DNA from: Mycobacterium syngnathidarum
GTDB lineage: Bacteria; Actinomycetota; Actinomycetes; Mycobacteriales; Mycobacteriaceae
NCBI RefSeq assembly: GCF_001942625.1
Contig: NZ_MLCL01000093.1
Span: 124,001-188,000 of the forward strand
Length of the DNA: 64,000 nucleotides
Direction of reading: 5' to 3'
The stretch's first letter is position 1, and each line of letters opens with the position of its first letter. Shown here piece by piece: positions 10,410 to 18,041 of this stretch. The notes below the pieces were generated by a model. The model worked only from the letters and a program-made list of their open reading frames with translations, was not told the DNA's origin and searched no databases. The position numbers were made by a program, and so were the translations under genes.

Positions 10410-10761
10410 GATGGCACTCCATCGCCTTGCAACGGGAAGGGCGAGGTGAACCTCGACCATGCGACCGGCTGTGTGCTCAACCGAGTCGAGGTTATCGCGA
10501 TCATCACCGGTAGGGACCGGTACAAATTACGAGGCAATAGCCGGGTGGTGTGGGAATTGTGCTGGGCGCCAACAGTTCTCACCAAATGCGGGACTCTCCA
10601 CGGCGTATCAGGATTTCGTTGCCTGGATAACGGCGAGGCCCGGCGACTTCGTTTATCGGCCCGATGATGTGAATCCGGCCACTTCGACCGCGAATCGGCG
10701 TCGGATAACCCCTGGAAATGGCGCCGGCGAGGGCGAAACATGAACATGGCTCACGTCAGCG
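10410..10761. other. 352-base non-coding spacer between divergent STAS and TetR genes
   Basis: No convincing gene. It contains a 9-bp inverted repeat AACCTCGAC/GTCGAGGTT (10449-10457 and 10485-10493, 27 bases apart) and two ACCGGT copies 4 bases apart near 10508. It must hold promoters for both flanking genes, but I could not assign -10/-35 elements with confidence. Confidence 0.5.
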
Positions 10762-11400
10762 GTGTGCGACGATTCAGAGGTGGTCTCCCACAAGCCACTG
10801 CGGCGCCGACAGCCCGTCCAGGAACGCAGCCGACGCCGCGTCGAACGCATCCGGGCCGCAGCGCTCGAGCTCCTCGAGACCCAGGGCGTAGACGCCGTCA
10901 CCACCCGGGCCATCGCACATCGAGCCGAAGTGCCTGTCGCGACGGTCTATCAGTTCTTCCCCAACCGCGACGCGATCCTGCAGGAGATCGTCACCGACCA
11001 CCTCGACCGGCGTGACGCAGATGGGGCGGCGTTTCTGGCCACGCTGACACCGACCAGCCTGGCCGAGGTCACCCACGGCATCTTCGAATTCCACTACGAG
11101 CATCTGCGCAACCATCCGCACCTGGTGAACCTGCACTACACCAGCCTGGCCAGCGGCCTGATCGCCGACCCGAGGGCGCGCCGAGCCGAGTTCGCCAACG
11201 CCATGCACGCCAGACTGCTGAACTGGGGTCTGCTACCTGAGGGCACCGACCCCTTGGTGACGATGGTTGCGGTCGAGATGGGCGATCGCCTGCTGGAGAT
11301 GGCATTCCACGCCGGGCGGGAGCGAGACCGGGCGATCCTCACCGAGGGCGAGCGGGCGCTGACGCAGTATCTGCAGGCTTACGCCGCACCCACGTCCTGA
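10762..11400 (+). CDS. TetR family transcriptional regulator
   Basis: 212 residues. The helix-turn-helix is clear: ERIRAAALELLETQGVDAVT, then TRAIAHRAEVPVATVYQFFP followed by NRDAILQEI. The rest is a helical ligand domain. GTG 10762 gives a basic N-terminal arm (LRRRQPVQERSRRR); GTG 10780 is an alternative. Its end overlaps the end of the convergent gene 11379-11771 by 22 bases. The target is unknown; the divergent STAS gene is the nearest candidate. Confidence 0.85.
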   Translation: MCDDSEVVSHKPLRRRQPVQERSRRRVERIRAAALELLETQGVDAVTTRAIAHRAEVPVATVYQFFPNRDAILQEIVTDHLDRRDADGAAFLATLTPTSLAEVTHGIFEFHYEHLRNHPHLVNLHYTSLASGLIADPRARRAEFANAMHARLLNWGLLPEGTDPLVTMVAVEMGDRLLEMAFHAGRERDRAILTEGERALTQYLQAYAAPTS

Positions 11401-11771
11401 TCGACGGCGCGTCGCTGCTTTGCCAGGGCGAAGCGGGTGAGCGTGCCGACAAACCGCTCGAGGGCGGCGCCCCGGCCGCGCGCGACGGAGCGCGGGACCC
11501 AGGATCCGCCGCGACGCTCGAGCATCAGCTCTTCGACCGGCTCGTGGAACACCGGGGTTGCCACGCCGGGATCGGTCGCGTCCTGCCAGTTCTCGACGAT
11601 GTGGACCTGTAGGCGCCTGCCGTCGAGCCTGCGCACCCGCACCGACGACGCCGACACCGCGACGGCGAGGGTGGTGGTCGGGAAGTCACCACCGATGCCC
11701 ACCTGGATGACGCCGTCGACGAGCGGAACCGTGAGGAAAGTCGTGCCCCGGCGCAATCGGTCGAGATCCAT
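11379..11771 (-). CDS. Hypothetical protein under a Zur/Fur-like box
   Basis: 130 residues, family not recognised. It looks like a small beta-rich cytosolic protein (FLTVPLVDGVIQVGIGGDFP, VRVRRLDGRRLQVHIVENW) with a basic tail and no signal peptide or membrane segment. ATG 11771 is preferred; the frame continues to ATG 11795, but the extra residues would be encoded by an AT-rich palindrome that looks like a metalloregulator operator. There is no obvious ribosome site before ATG 11771, so a leaderless mRNA is possible. A metal-starvation role is inferred from the box only. Confidence 0.6.
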   Translation of the reverse strand: MDLDRLRRGTTFLTVPLVDGVIQVGIGGDFPTTTLAVAVSASSVRVRRLDGRRLQVHIVENWQDATDPGVATPVFHEPVEELMLERRGGSWVPRSVARGRGAALERFVGTLTRFALAKQRRAVDQDVGAA

Positions 11772-11775
11772 ACCG

Positions 11776-11795
11776 TTAATGATTATCATTTTCAA
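11776..11795 (-). promoter_or_regulatory. Zur/Fur-type operator
   Basis: TTAATGATTATCATTTTCAA. The core AATGAT-T-ATCATT is a 13-bp palindrome. The 15-mer at 11780-11794 matches the actinobacterial Zur consensus TGAAAATCATTTTCA at 13 of 15 bases. It is strikingly AT-rich in this GC-rich window and ends 5 bases before ATG 11771. Confidence 0.6.
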
Positions 11796-11844
11796 CTCAC
11801 CCGCTCAACTGCGCGCGCGAGTGCCCTGCTCAGGGGGCAGCGGG

Positions 11845-12342
11845 TCAGCGGCGGACGCCGCTACCGCCGACCTCGGCGGCAAGCGGCGGCGGCAACGGCG
11901 TGGTGGGTGTGGGCGTCGCCGCGGGGGCGGACGCTCCCGGGCGGTGGAAGTCGACCATCGCCTCCTCGCGGATCACTTTCTCCCCCGCGCTCAGTACCAG
12001 CGACTTCGAGGTCACCAGGTATTCGATGCCGGCGTTCTCGACGCGAAACGCGCCGTCGTCGTTGCGGGTCGCGGGCACGATCAGCTTGGCGCCGTCGCGC
12101 AGCCGCACCCCTCGGTACTCGTACTTGCCGCCCGACACCGAACAGATCGCCACTCGTGACGCGTCGGTGCTGCCGAACAGTACGGTCGCGTCCGCACTGG
12201 CACACCGGGCTGTGGAGTCGACATACCCCCGGGCATCGCTGGACGGCGCAGCCGAGGCCGACGGGGCGCCCACCGCGAGCAACGTGACACCCGCCGTCAC
12301 CGCAGCGGTGAGACAGCGACGCAGGGACCAGGCATCAGTCAT
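11845..12342 (-). CDS. Secreted protein with Pro/Thr-rich tail, unknown function
   Basis: 165 residues. An N-terminal signal peptide is visible (basic SLRR, a hydrophobic stretch, then a likely cut after PSASA-AP). The mature part has a compact domain containing two Cys (RCASADATVLFG and VAICSVSGGKYEYRG), possibly one disulfide, and ends in a PTPTTPLPPPL-type linker. No family recognised. It lies about 70 bases upstream of the Zur-box gene on the same strand and is probably a separate transcription unit. Confidence 0.7.
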   Translation of the reverse strand: MTDAWSLRRCLTAAVTAGVTLLAVGAPSASAAPSSDARGYVDSTARCASADATVLFGSTDASRVAICSVSGGKYEYRGVRLRDGAKLIVPATRNDDGAFRVENAGIEYLVTSKSLVLSAGEKVIREEAMVDFHRPGASAPAATPTPTTPLPPPLAAEVGGSGVRR

Positions 12343-12483
12343 CGGTTACCACTGAACCACGGGTTTGCTGCTCACCGCAGCGGCAACCCCGGGACACCAC
12401 CGAATCGTTAGATCCCCGCAACACAACCGCATCCGCCGGTGAGCCCGTCGGCGCCGCCGACGGACTGCGGTCGAAGCGTCGGT

Positions 12484-13083
12484 CTACGGTGCCAGGCTGC
12501 GCATGGTCCTGACGACGTAGTCGTCGAGCAGGGCGTCGCGGGTGGGCCAATCGTTGGTCGTGATCAACAGCGCGTAGAAGCCGAGCAGAAAGAACACCGC
12601 GCTGTTCCACGGGTTCACGTCGGCGGCGACCTCACCCTGCTGCTGTGCCGCTTCGATCTCGCGGGCCACCCCAGAGATCACCGGATGTTCCTGACTGTCC
12701 GGGACAGGGGGCCGGGTCTGTGAGAAGTGCAGGGCCAGAAAGTCTTTGAACAGCATGCCGCCGAGCCTTCGCTCCAGCCCGACCACCAGCCGCATGGCTT
12801 CGCGCAAACCTTCCTCCAAGCTGTGCGGCTTCTTGAGAAACTGGCCGTACTGCTTGGCGATCCGTACCTCTTCACGCTGCTCCAGTTCCAGCAGCACATG
12901 CTCCTTGGTGGGGAAATGAAAGAAGAACGTGCCGTGCGCGACGCCCGCCGCGGTGACGATCGTGCCCACATCCGCGTCGGCCATGCCGGCGCGCTTGAAC
13001 TCGGCGATCGCCGCACCCATCAACCGCTCACGCGTCTGTAGGCGCTTCGCCTCCCGCGCAGACAGCCCGTCCGCCACCGCCAT
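12484..13083 (-). CDS. TetR family transcriptional regulator
   Basis: 199 residues. The helix-turn-helix reads RLMGAAIAEFKRAGMADADV then VAHGTFFFHFPTKEHVLLEL. ATG 13083 (MAVADGLSAREAKR) is preferred over the longer in-frame start at 13113. It lies about 60 bases downstream of the TPR-like gene of the MmpL/MoxR run and could be the last gene of that transcript or a separate unit. Ligand and targets unknown. Confidence 0.85.
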   Translation of the reverse strand: MAVADGLSAREAKRLQTRERLMGAAIAEFKRAGMADADVGTIVTAAGVAHGTFFFHFPTKEHVLLELEQREEVRIAKQYGQFLKKPHSLEEGLREAMRLVVGLERRLGGMLFKDFLALHFSQTRPPVPDSQEHPVISGVAREIEAAQQQGEVAADVNPWNSAVFFLLGFYALLITTNDWPTRDALLDDYVVRTMRSLAP

Positions 13084-13146
13084 CCCACTTCCTCCGCTTG
13101 AATCTCGAGACAAACGAACCGACTCAACGTCTTGCCTGACTCGAAT

Positions 13147-13833
13147 CTATCCCCTGGCCGCATCACGCAAGATCTGTTGCAGCCGGTCCAGCGGATCCCC
13201 GGATGCGGGGTCGAGCCGGTCGGGCGATCGCGTGGGTGCCGTGCCTGCCGACCCCGGCGGCGGCGCCTGCGCGGCCGGTGGCGGCGGCGGTGCGTTGGGC
13301 GCCACGGTGGCCCCGGCCGATGAGATCTTGCGGTCCAGCCGCGCCTGCGCGTGGTTGCGGATGTCGCGCCGATCCGGATCGGCGTCGGCGTTGCCGGCAA
13401 AGCAACCGTCGGGGGCGCGCTGCACCACATCTCGTGCCGCCAGGTAGTGGCCCAGAGCGCCACGGCTGTCGGACGCCGCGTTCGCGCGGTCGCCGAGTGT
13501 CTCGCGGACCAGCTCCAGATTGACCATCGCCGAGCATGATTCAGCCGCACCCAGGCGGGCCGCCGCGTCAGCGAAGTTCCGCTCGGCGTCGGCCGGCCGG
13601 TCCTCCAGAACGGCGAGGGTGCCCTCGGCAAAGGTTGCCTTGCCCGGGTCGACGACGTTGAACAGCTCGAGCCGCCCGACCTCGCCCGCCAAAGCCTCGG
13701 TGTCACGGTCGGCGAAGCTGGCGGCTGCCGAGTTGCCGATCACCACGACCGAGAACAGCTTGACGATCGCGATGACGAGCACCAGCGCCACCGGGGCCGA
13801 GTACACCAGTAACCGGCGACGCAGCGTGCTCAT
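13147..13833 (-). CDS. Membrane-anchored TPR-like protein of a MoxR/VWA cluster
   Basis: 228 residues. One N-terminal membrane segment (LLVYSAPVALVLVIAIVKLF) is followed by helical repeats of tetratricopeptide character (LAVLEDRPADAERNFADAAA, ALGHYLAARDVVQ) and a Pro/Ala-rich C-terminal tail. ATG 13833 overlaps the stop of the VWA gene (ATGA). MoxR-VWA clusters often contain such a protein, which is thought to act as an assembly or chaperone partner. Exact role unknown. Confidence 0.75.
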   Translation of the reverse strand: MSTLRRRLLVYSAPVALVLVIAIVKLFSVVVIGNSAAASFADRDTEALAGEVGRLELFNVVDPGKATFAEGTLAVLEDRPADAERNFADAAARLGAAESCSAMVNLELVRETLGDRANAASDSRGALGHYLAARDVVQRAPDGCFAGNADADPDRRDIRNHAQARLDRKISSAGATVAPNAPPPPPAAQAPPPGSAGTAPTRSPDRLDPASGDPLDRLQQILRDAARG

Positions 13834-14756
13834 GATCGCGGTCCCAGGTCGAGCGGTTGGGTGCGACGGAACTCACGCAGCACAAGATAGAGCTCCACCA
13901 CGATGAGCAATGCGGCCACCGCAGCGAACAACCAGTACAGCTCGACGGTGCCGGCCACCGCAACGGCCGTGGGTTCCTGGGCCTGGCTTTGACCACCGGG
14001 AAGGGCCTCGGCCAGCGGCTTCGCAGCGGTGCGCGGCACGAACGGCACCCCGATCTGGTCGGCCACCCCGCGAAGCGCCTTCTCCCCGGCGTCGTCGTAC
14101 CCGAGTACCGCGCCGCCGTCCACAGAATTCTCGGGCAGCAGGAATTCACGTTGCGGCGCTTGCGATCCCGGAGCCCCCGCGCCGAGATAGAACACCAGGT
14201 TCTGGGCACGCGGAAACTGCTGCATCGCGCTGATCAGCTGATAGCGCAGAACGCTGGCGGCCGCGCCGACGTTGGCATCCGGGGCATCCCCCACCGCCGC
14301 GTGCGCGGTCATGGAGGCCATTACCGGTCGCAGGCTCCAGGTATCGGCCGACAGCGGCCAGTCCACGGACGGTCGGTCGGTGAAGCCGATCAGGGCGACG
14401 CGGGCCTGCGGATACCGTTCCATCAGGGCCGCGATGTCGTCGCGGGCGGTGCCGATCCGAGACCGGCCGTCGGTGCCGGGCCCCGACATGTCCGGCGAAC
14501 GATCAAGGATCACAAAGACGTTGGGGTCACGATCGCCGGCCGGCCGGGGCACGCTGTCACGGGTGCTCCCGGCGATCGGGCCGAGCGCGGCAACGAGCAG
14601 CAACAACCCTGCCGTGGTCAGGGCCGACCAGCGCCACACCGCCGGCCAGCCGCCGCCTTGTGCCCGGACCCGGCCGAAGGTGATCGTGCGTGCCACGAGC
14701 AGCACCACCGCAAGCGCCGCGACGAGCAGAGGCGGCAGGACCGGTTCGAGCCTCAT
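13830..14756 (-). CDS. VWA-domain membrane protein (BatA/B-like)
   Basis: 308 residues. Two N-terminal membrane segments surround ARTITFGRVRAQGGG, a von Willebrand A domain starts at NVFVILDRSPDMSG (about residue 85), and a C-terminal membrane segment (LYWLFAAVAALLIVVELYLV) follows. The MIDAS motif is degenerate (D-x-S-x-D, not D-x-S-x-S), so metal binding may be altered. ATG 14756 overlaps the stop of the next upstream gene. In MoxR operons the VWA protein is a likely client or partner of the MoxR ATPase. Confidence 0.8.
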   Translation of the reverse strand: MRLEPVLPPLLVAALAVVLLVARTITFGRVRAQGGGWPAVWRWSALTTAGLLLLVAALGPIAGSTRDSVPRPAGDRDPNVFVILDRSPDMSGPGTDGRSRIGTARDDIAALMERYPQARVALIGFTDRPSVDWPLSADTWSLRPVMASMTAHAAVGDAPDANVGAAASVLRYQLISAMQQFPRAQNLVFYLGAGAPGSQAPQREFLLPENSVDGGAVLGYDDAGEKALRGVADQIGVPFVPRTAAKPLAEALPGGQSQAQEPTAVAVAGTVELYWLFAAVAALLIVVELYLVLREFRRTQPLDLGPRS

Positions 14757-15712
14757 GACCGCACCACCACCGGCCACCACCACAGCACCCCGATGGCCAG
14801 CAGCGCGAGCAACACCGGAATCCCTGGGGTTTCGGCAGATCGGACTTCAGTGGACTCGCCGGTGGAGCCGGCTCGCGGCGGGTGTTCCCGGATCTCGGTC
14901 AGATGTGCAGCCACGTCGGCCGATCCGAACCATCGCCCGCCGGTGCTGCGGGTGAGCCCGTCCGCGGGCCCGCCGCCGGAACCGGGGGTGATCGCGTTGA
15001 CCTGGACCCCTGCGGTCACTGCGAGTTCCCGGAGCCGATCCGTACTGAACAGCGGGGTCACGTCACCGGGACGCGGCAGGAATTCGGGGCCGACGTAGAT
15101 CATCGACCGCCGCTGCGCCGACGGTTCCGAAAAGGACGGGAAGCCGGTCAAACACATGGCCAGCACGTCCTCGACGTTGGCGGCGTAGTCGACGTAGGAG
15201 ACGGGGGCGACGAACGGACGAGAACCCTCCTGCCGCCCGAAGGCGGCGAATTGTGCTGCGGCGTATTGGTAGTCACGGGTGAGTGGGACGACCCGGCGGT
15301 TCGCCGAGGAGAGCCCGATCCGTTCCGTGCCGAAGGAGCCGGCGCGCTCGGCGAAGTACCGCAGCGTAGTGCTGACGGCAGGATCGGTGAGCGGGCCGCC
15401 GACGCACACCATGATGTCCTCGGGGGTCGCGACCTCGGCGGCGCGACCCCACGCGGGCAGGCCGGTGGGGCGCGCCGCGACCAGTGCCGACGCCCCGAAA
15501 GCGACCGTCAGCATCGCCATGGCGACGACGGCCGACACCGTTCGCCAGCGCGCGGTCCGCACGTATGCGGGCAACCGGGTCAGCCGCGCGGTGTTGGCCA
15601 GGGGTAGGAATTCGTCTTTGTCGACCGACTGCTTGGGCAGCAGGGCCAGACCCACACACCCGGCAAGTGCGAGGCAACCGGCCATCGCCACCGCCCACCA
15701 GATCAGGTCCAT
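14753..15712 (-). CDS. Membrane protein with VWA-like domain (second of pair)
   Basis: 319 residues. It has N-terminal membrane segments (AVAMAGCLALAGCVGLALL and VSAVVAMAMLTVAFGASALV), a large exported middle region (DIMVCVGGPLTDPAVST onward) and a C-terminal membrane segment (IPVLLALLAIGVLWWWPVVV). Topology and position match the second VWA protein of MoxR clusters, but the metal-site motif is not recognisable. It overlaps its neighbours on both sides (4 and 10 bases), so it is translated as part of one operon. Confidence 0.7.
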   Translation of the reverse strand: MDLIWWAVAMAGCLALAGCVGLALLPKQSVDKDEFLPLANTARLTRLPAYVRTARWRTVSAVVAMAMLTVAFGASALVAARPTGLPAWGRAAEVATPEDIMVCVGGPLTDPAVSTTLRYFAERAGSFGTERIGLSSANRRVVPLTRDYQYAAAQFAAFGRQEGSRPFVAPVSYVDYAANVEDVLAMCLTGFPSFSEPSAQRRSMIYVGPEFLPRPGDVTPLFSTDRLRELAVTAGVQVNAITPGSGGGPADGLTRSTGGRWFGSADVAAHLTEIREHPPRAGSTGESTEVRSAETPGIPVLLALLAIGVLWWWPVVVRS

Positions 15713-16176
15713 TCGCGGATCAACTCCTCGGCCGTGGCACTGGCCACACCGGCATCGAGCGTCGAACGGTGGTTGAACTGAATGTCGGTGATGTCGGCCA
15801 GGATCGGCACGGCCGGTGCGGCGGCACTGTCTGCGATCGCGTCGACCTGCATGTACCGCGCCGGCACCCCCGTCGCGGCTTGCAGGAATCCCCGTAGCTC
15901 GACGCTCAGCGCGGCACCGGCGTCCGCCGCAGTGAGATCGCCGGCCCGGTAGCGGTTTCCGATGGTGCGGACCGCGCGGGCTGACCGGCGCCGCAGCAAC
16001 TCGGCCCGCGCAGCGCCGAGGACGGGTAGCTCACGTACCGGACGTCGCGGTGAGGTCAGCACGAAGACGCCCGCGTACCAGGCACCCAACAGCAGGGTCA
16101 GGCCGATCGCCGTCCACAGCCACACCGACGAATAGGGCGTGGGGCCGATCACGTGCCGCAACAGGTCATCCGGCAC
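15703..16176 (-). CDS. Small membrane protein of the MoxR/DUF58 cluster (DUF4381-like)
   Basis: 157 residues. One membrane segment (VWLWTAIGLTLLLGAWYAGV) near the N-terminus is followed by a basic cytosolic domain (AELLRRRSARAVRTIGNRYR). Such proteins recur between DUF58 and VWA genes; the DUF4381 assignment is by position and shape, not by a decisive motif. GTG 16176 overlaps the DUF58 gene by 11 bases. Confidence 0.7.
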   Translation of the reverse strand: MPDDLLRHVIGPTPYSSVWLWTAIGLTLLLGAWYAGVFVLTSPRRPVRELPVLGAARAELLRRRSARAVRTIGNRYRAGDLTAADAGAALSVELRGFLQAATGVPARYMQVDAIADSAAAPAVPILADITDIQFNHRSTLDAGVASATAEELIREWT

Positions 16177-17032
16177 GGGCGTACACCCCGGTCATCGCGG
16201 TCAAGGCGGCCCTGATCCGCACGCTGCCGGTGACCCGGGCATGCGGCACTCGCTGCAGGGTCAGAAACTCGGAAAGCTGCTCGCGCCGTTGCGCTTCGGC
16301 GCGTCGGTAGTCCTCGATCACACGGTGGTCCAGTCCGGACAGGATGGGCCGTCCGTCGGCCACCTCATAGCTGCGCCCGGTGTCCCGGTGTGCGCTGACC
16401 GCAGGCATGTCACTGACCATGGCCCACAACACATCGTGGCGGGCGGTCAGGGATCCCAGCACCTCGGCCAGCCGGTCACTGACCTCCGGCTCGTCGGAAA
16501 CCACGAAGATCAGCAGCCGGTGCCGGTAGTGGCGGGCCACCCACTCGAGCTGGACCAGAATGTCGCTCGGGCCGGGATCATCGGTGGCGTGGTGGTGGAA
16601 CCGGTGCAGCAGGCTCTCGATGTGGGTCTCGCCGCGGCGCAGCCGGATGTCGACATTGCCGCGGTGGTCACCGAGCACCATGGCGATCTCGTCGGATCGA
16701 GGTAGCGTCATCAGCCCGATCGCGCCGATGAGGTGCAGGGCCACCGTCCTTTTCAGCTCGCCCGACGGCGCCACTGCGCAGCTGTTGCGTCCGGCGTCGG
16801 CGACCACCAGAACCTTGTGATGTTTTTCGGAGACGAACCGTTTGATCAGGGTGTGTCCGGATCGTGCGGTGGCCTTCCAGTCGATGTCGCGGACGTCATC
16901 GCCGGGGACATAGGGGCGCAGCTCGTCGAATTCCAGGCTGCGGGTGTGTATCAGGGCGTAACGGCCGCCTTCGAGTAACCCCCCGATGTCGCGGCCGGCG
17001 TACGCCTTGGCGGAGTCCAGGTACCTGCCCAT
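16166..17032 (-). CDS. DUF58-family protein
   Basis: 288 residues with the DUF58 signature, a VWA-related domain: GGRYALIHTRSLEFDELRPY and VPGDDVRDIDWKATARSGH near residues 25-60, then VLVVADAGRNSC and the MVLGDHRGNVDI strand. DUF58 proteins partner MoxR AAA+ ATPases in putative chaperone systems for membrane or envelope complexes. ATG 17032 lies 7 bases after the MoxR stop. Confidence 0.9.
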   Translation of the reverse strand: MGRYLDSAKAYAGRDIGGLLEGGRYALIHTRSLEFDELRPYVPGDDVRDIDWKATARSGHTLIKRFVSEKHHKVLVVADAGRNSCAVAPSGELKRTVALHLIGAIGLMTLPRSDEIAMVLGDHRGNVDIRLRRGETHIESLLHRFHHHATDDPGPSDILVQLEWVARHYRHRLLIFVVSDEPEVSDRLAEVLGSLTARHDVLWAMVSDMPAVSAHRDTGRSYEVADGRPILSGLDHRVIEDYRRAEAQRREQLSEFLTLQRVPHARVTGSVRIRAALTAMTGVYARAG

Positions 17033-17039
17033 CGCGGCC

Positions 17040-18041
17040 TCACGGGACCTGCACCGCGCGCAGCACCGCGTCGACGACCACGTCGGGGGTGATTCGCGCG
17101 GTGGCAGCCTCGAAGCCGAGGATCAGCCGGTGCCTCAGCACTCGGTGGGCCAGCCGGGCGATGTCGTCGGGCACCACGTGGTCGCGGCCCCGCAGTACGG
17201 CCAGGGCGCGCGCCGTGCGGCAGAACGCCAGGGTGGCGCGGGGGCTGGCCCCGTACTCGATCACCCGCGCCAGGTTGGCCGGCAGGTGATGCCCGGGCTC
17301 GCGGGTGACTGCCACCAGCCGGCCGGCGTACTCGACGAGGGTGCGGTCCAGGTACACGGTGCGCACGATGTCCTGCACGCGACGCACGTCGTCGATGGTG
17401 ACCACGGGCGCCGCGCGATGACCGCGGTCGTAGAGGCCGGCGTCCATCCGGGCGGCGATCTCGACCTCGTCGTCGATCGACGGGTAGCCCACGATCTCCT
17501 TGAGCATGAAGCGGTCGGTCTGCGCCTCCGACAGCGGATAGGTGCCTTCCTGATCGACCGGGTTCTGGGTGGCGATGACGAGAAACGGTTCGGGGATGGG
17601 GTATTCGACGCCCGCGATCGTGGTCTGGCGTTCCTCCATCGCCTCCAGCATCGCGCTCTGAGTCTTGGCGCTGGATCGGTTGATCTCGTCGAGCAGCACG
17701 ATGTTGGCGTGCACCGGGCCCAGCTGGGTGCTGAACGAGTTGCTTGCCGCTTCGTAGATCTGGGTGCCGATGATGTCGCTGGGCAACAGGTCAGGTGTGC
17801 ACTGGATACGGCGGAAGCTGCCGTCGATGGACTCGGCCACCACGCGGGCCGCGGTGGTCTTGGCCAGGCCGGGCACGCTCTCCAGCAGCAGGTGCCCGCC
17901 GGCGAGCAACGCCAACAGCATCGATTCGCGCAGGTGTTCCTGCCCTACCACCCGGGTGCTGAATGCCGAGGTCACCGCCCCGACAATGCGCTGCGCCTCG
18001 GCGGCATCGCGTTGGTCAGCGTGCAATCGCGGTGCGGTCAT
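17040..18041 (-). CDS. MoxR-family AAA+ ATPase
   Basis: 333 residues. Walker A is SVPGLAKTTAAR (MoxR-type GxAKT), Walker B is IVLLDEINR, sensor 1 is VIATQNPVDQEGTYPLSEAQ and the C-terminal lid follows. MoxR ATPases are thought to remodel or insert metal centres in VWA-containing partners. ATG 18041 has GAGAGGA 6 bases upstream and is preferred over 18104. It overlaps the end of the MmpL gene by 26 bases, so transport and chaperone genes appear to share one transcript. Confidence 0.9.
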   Translation of the reverse strand: MTAPRLHADQRDAAEAQRIVGAVTSAFSTRVVGQEHLRESMLLALLAGGHLLLESVPGLAKTTAARVVAESIDGSFRRIQCTPDLLPSDIIGTQIYEAASNSFSTQLGPVHANIVLLDEINRSSAKTQSAMLEAMEERQTTIAGVEYPIPEPFLVIATQNPVDQEGTYPLSEAQTDRFMLKEIVGYPSIDDEVEIAARMDAGLYDRGHRAAPVVTIDDVRRVQDIVRTVYLDRTLVEYAGRLVAVTREPGHHLPANLARVIEYGASPRATLAFCRTARALAVLRGRDHVVPDDIARLAHRVLRHRLILGFEAATARITPDVVVDAVLRAVQVP

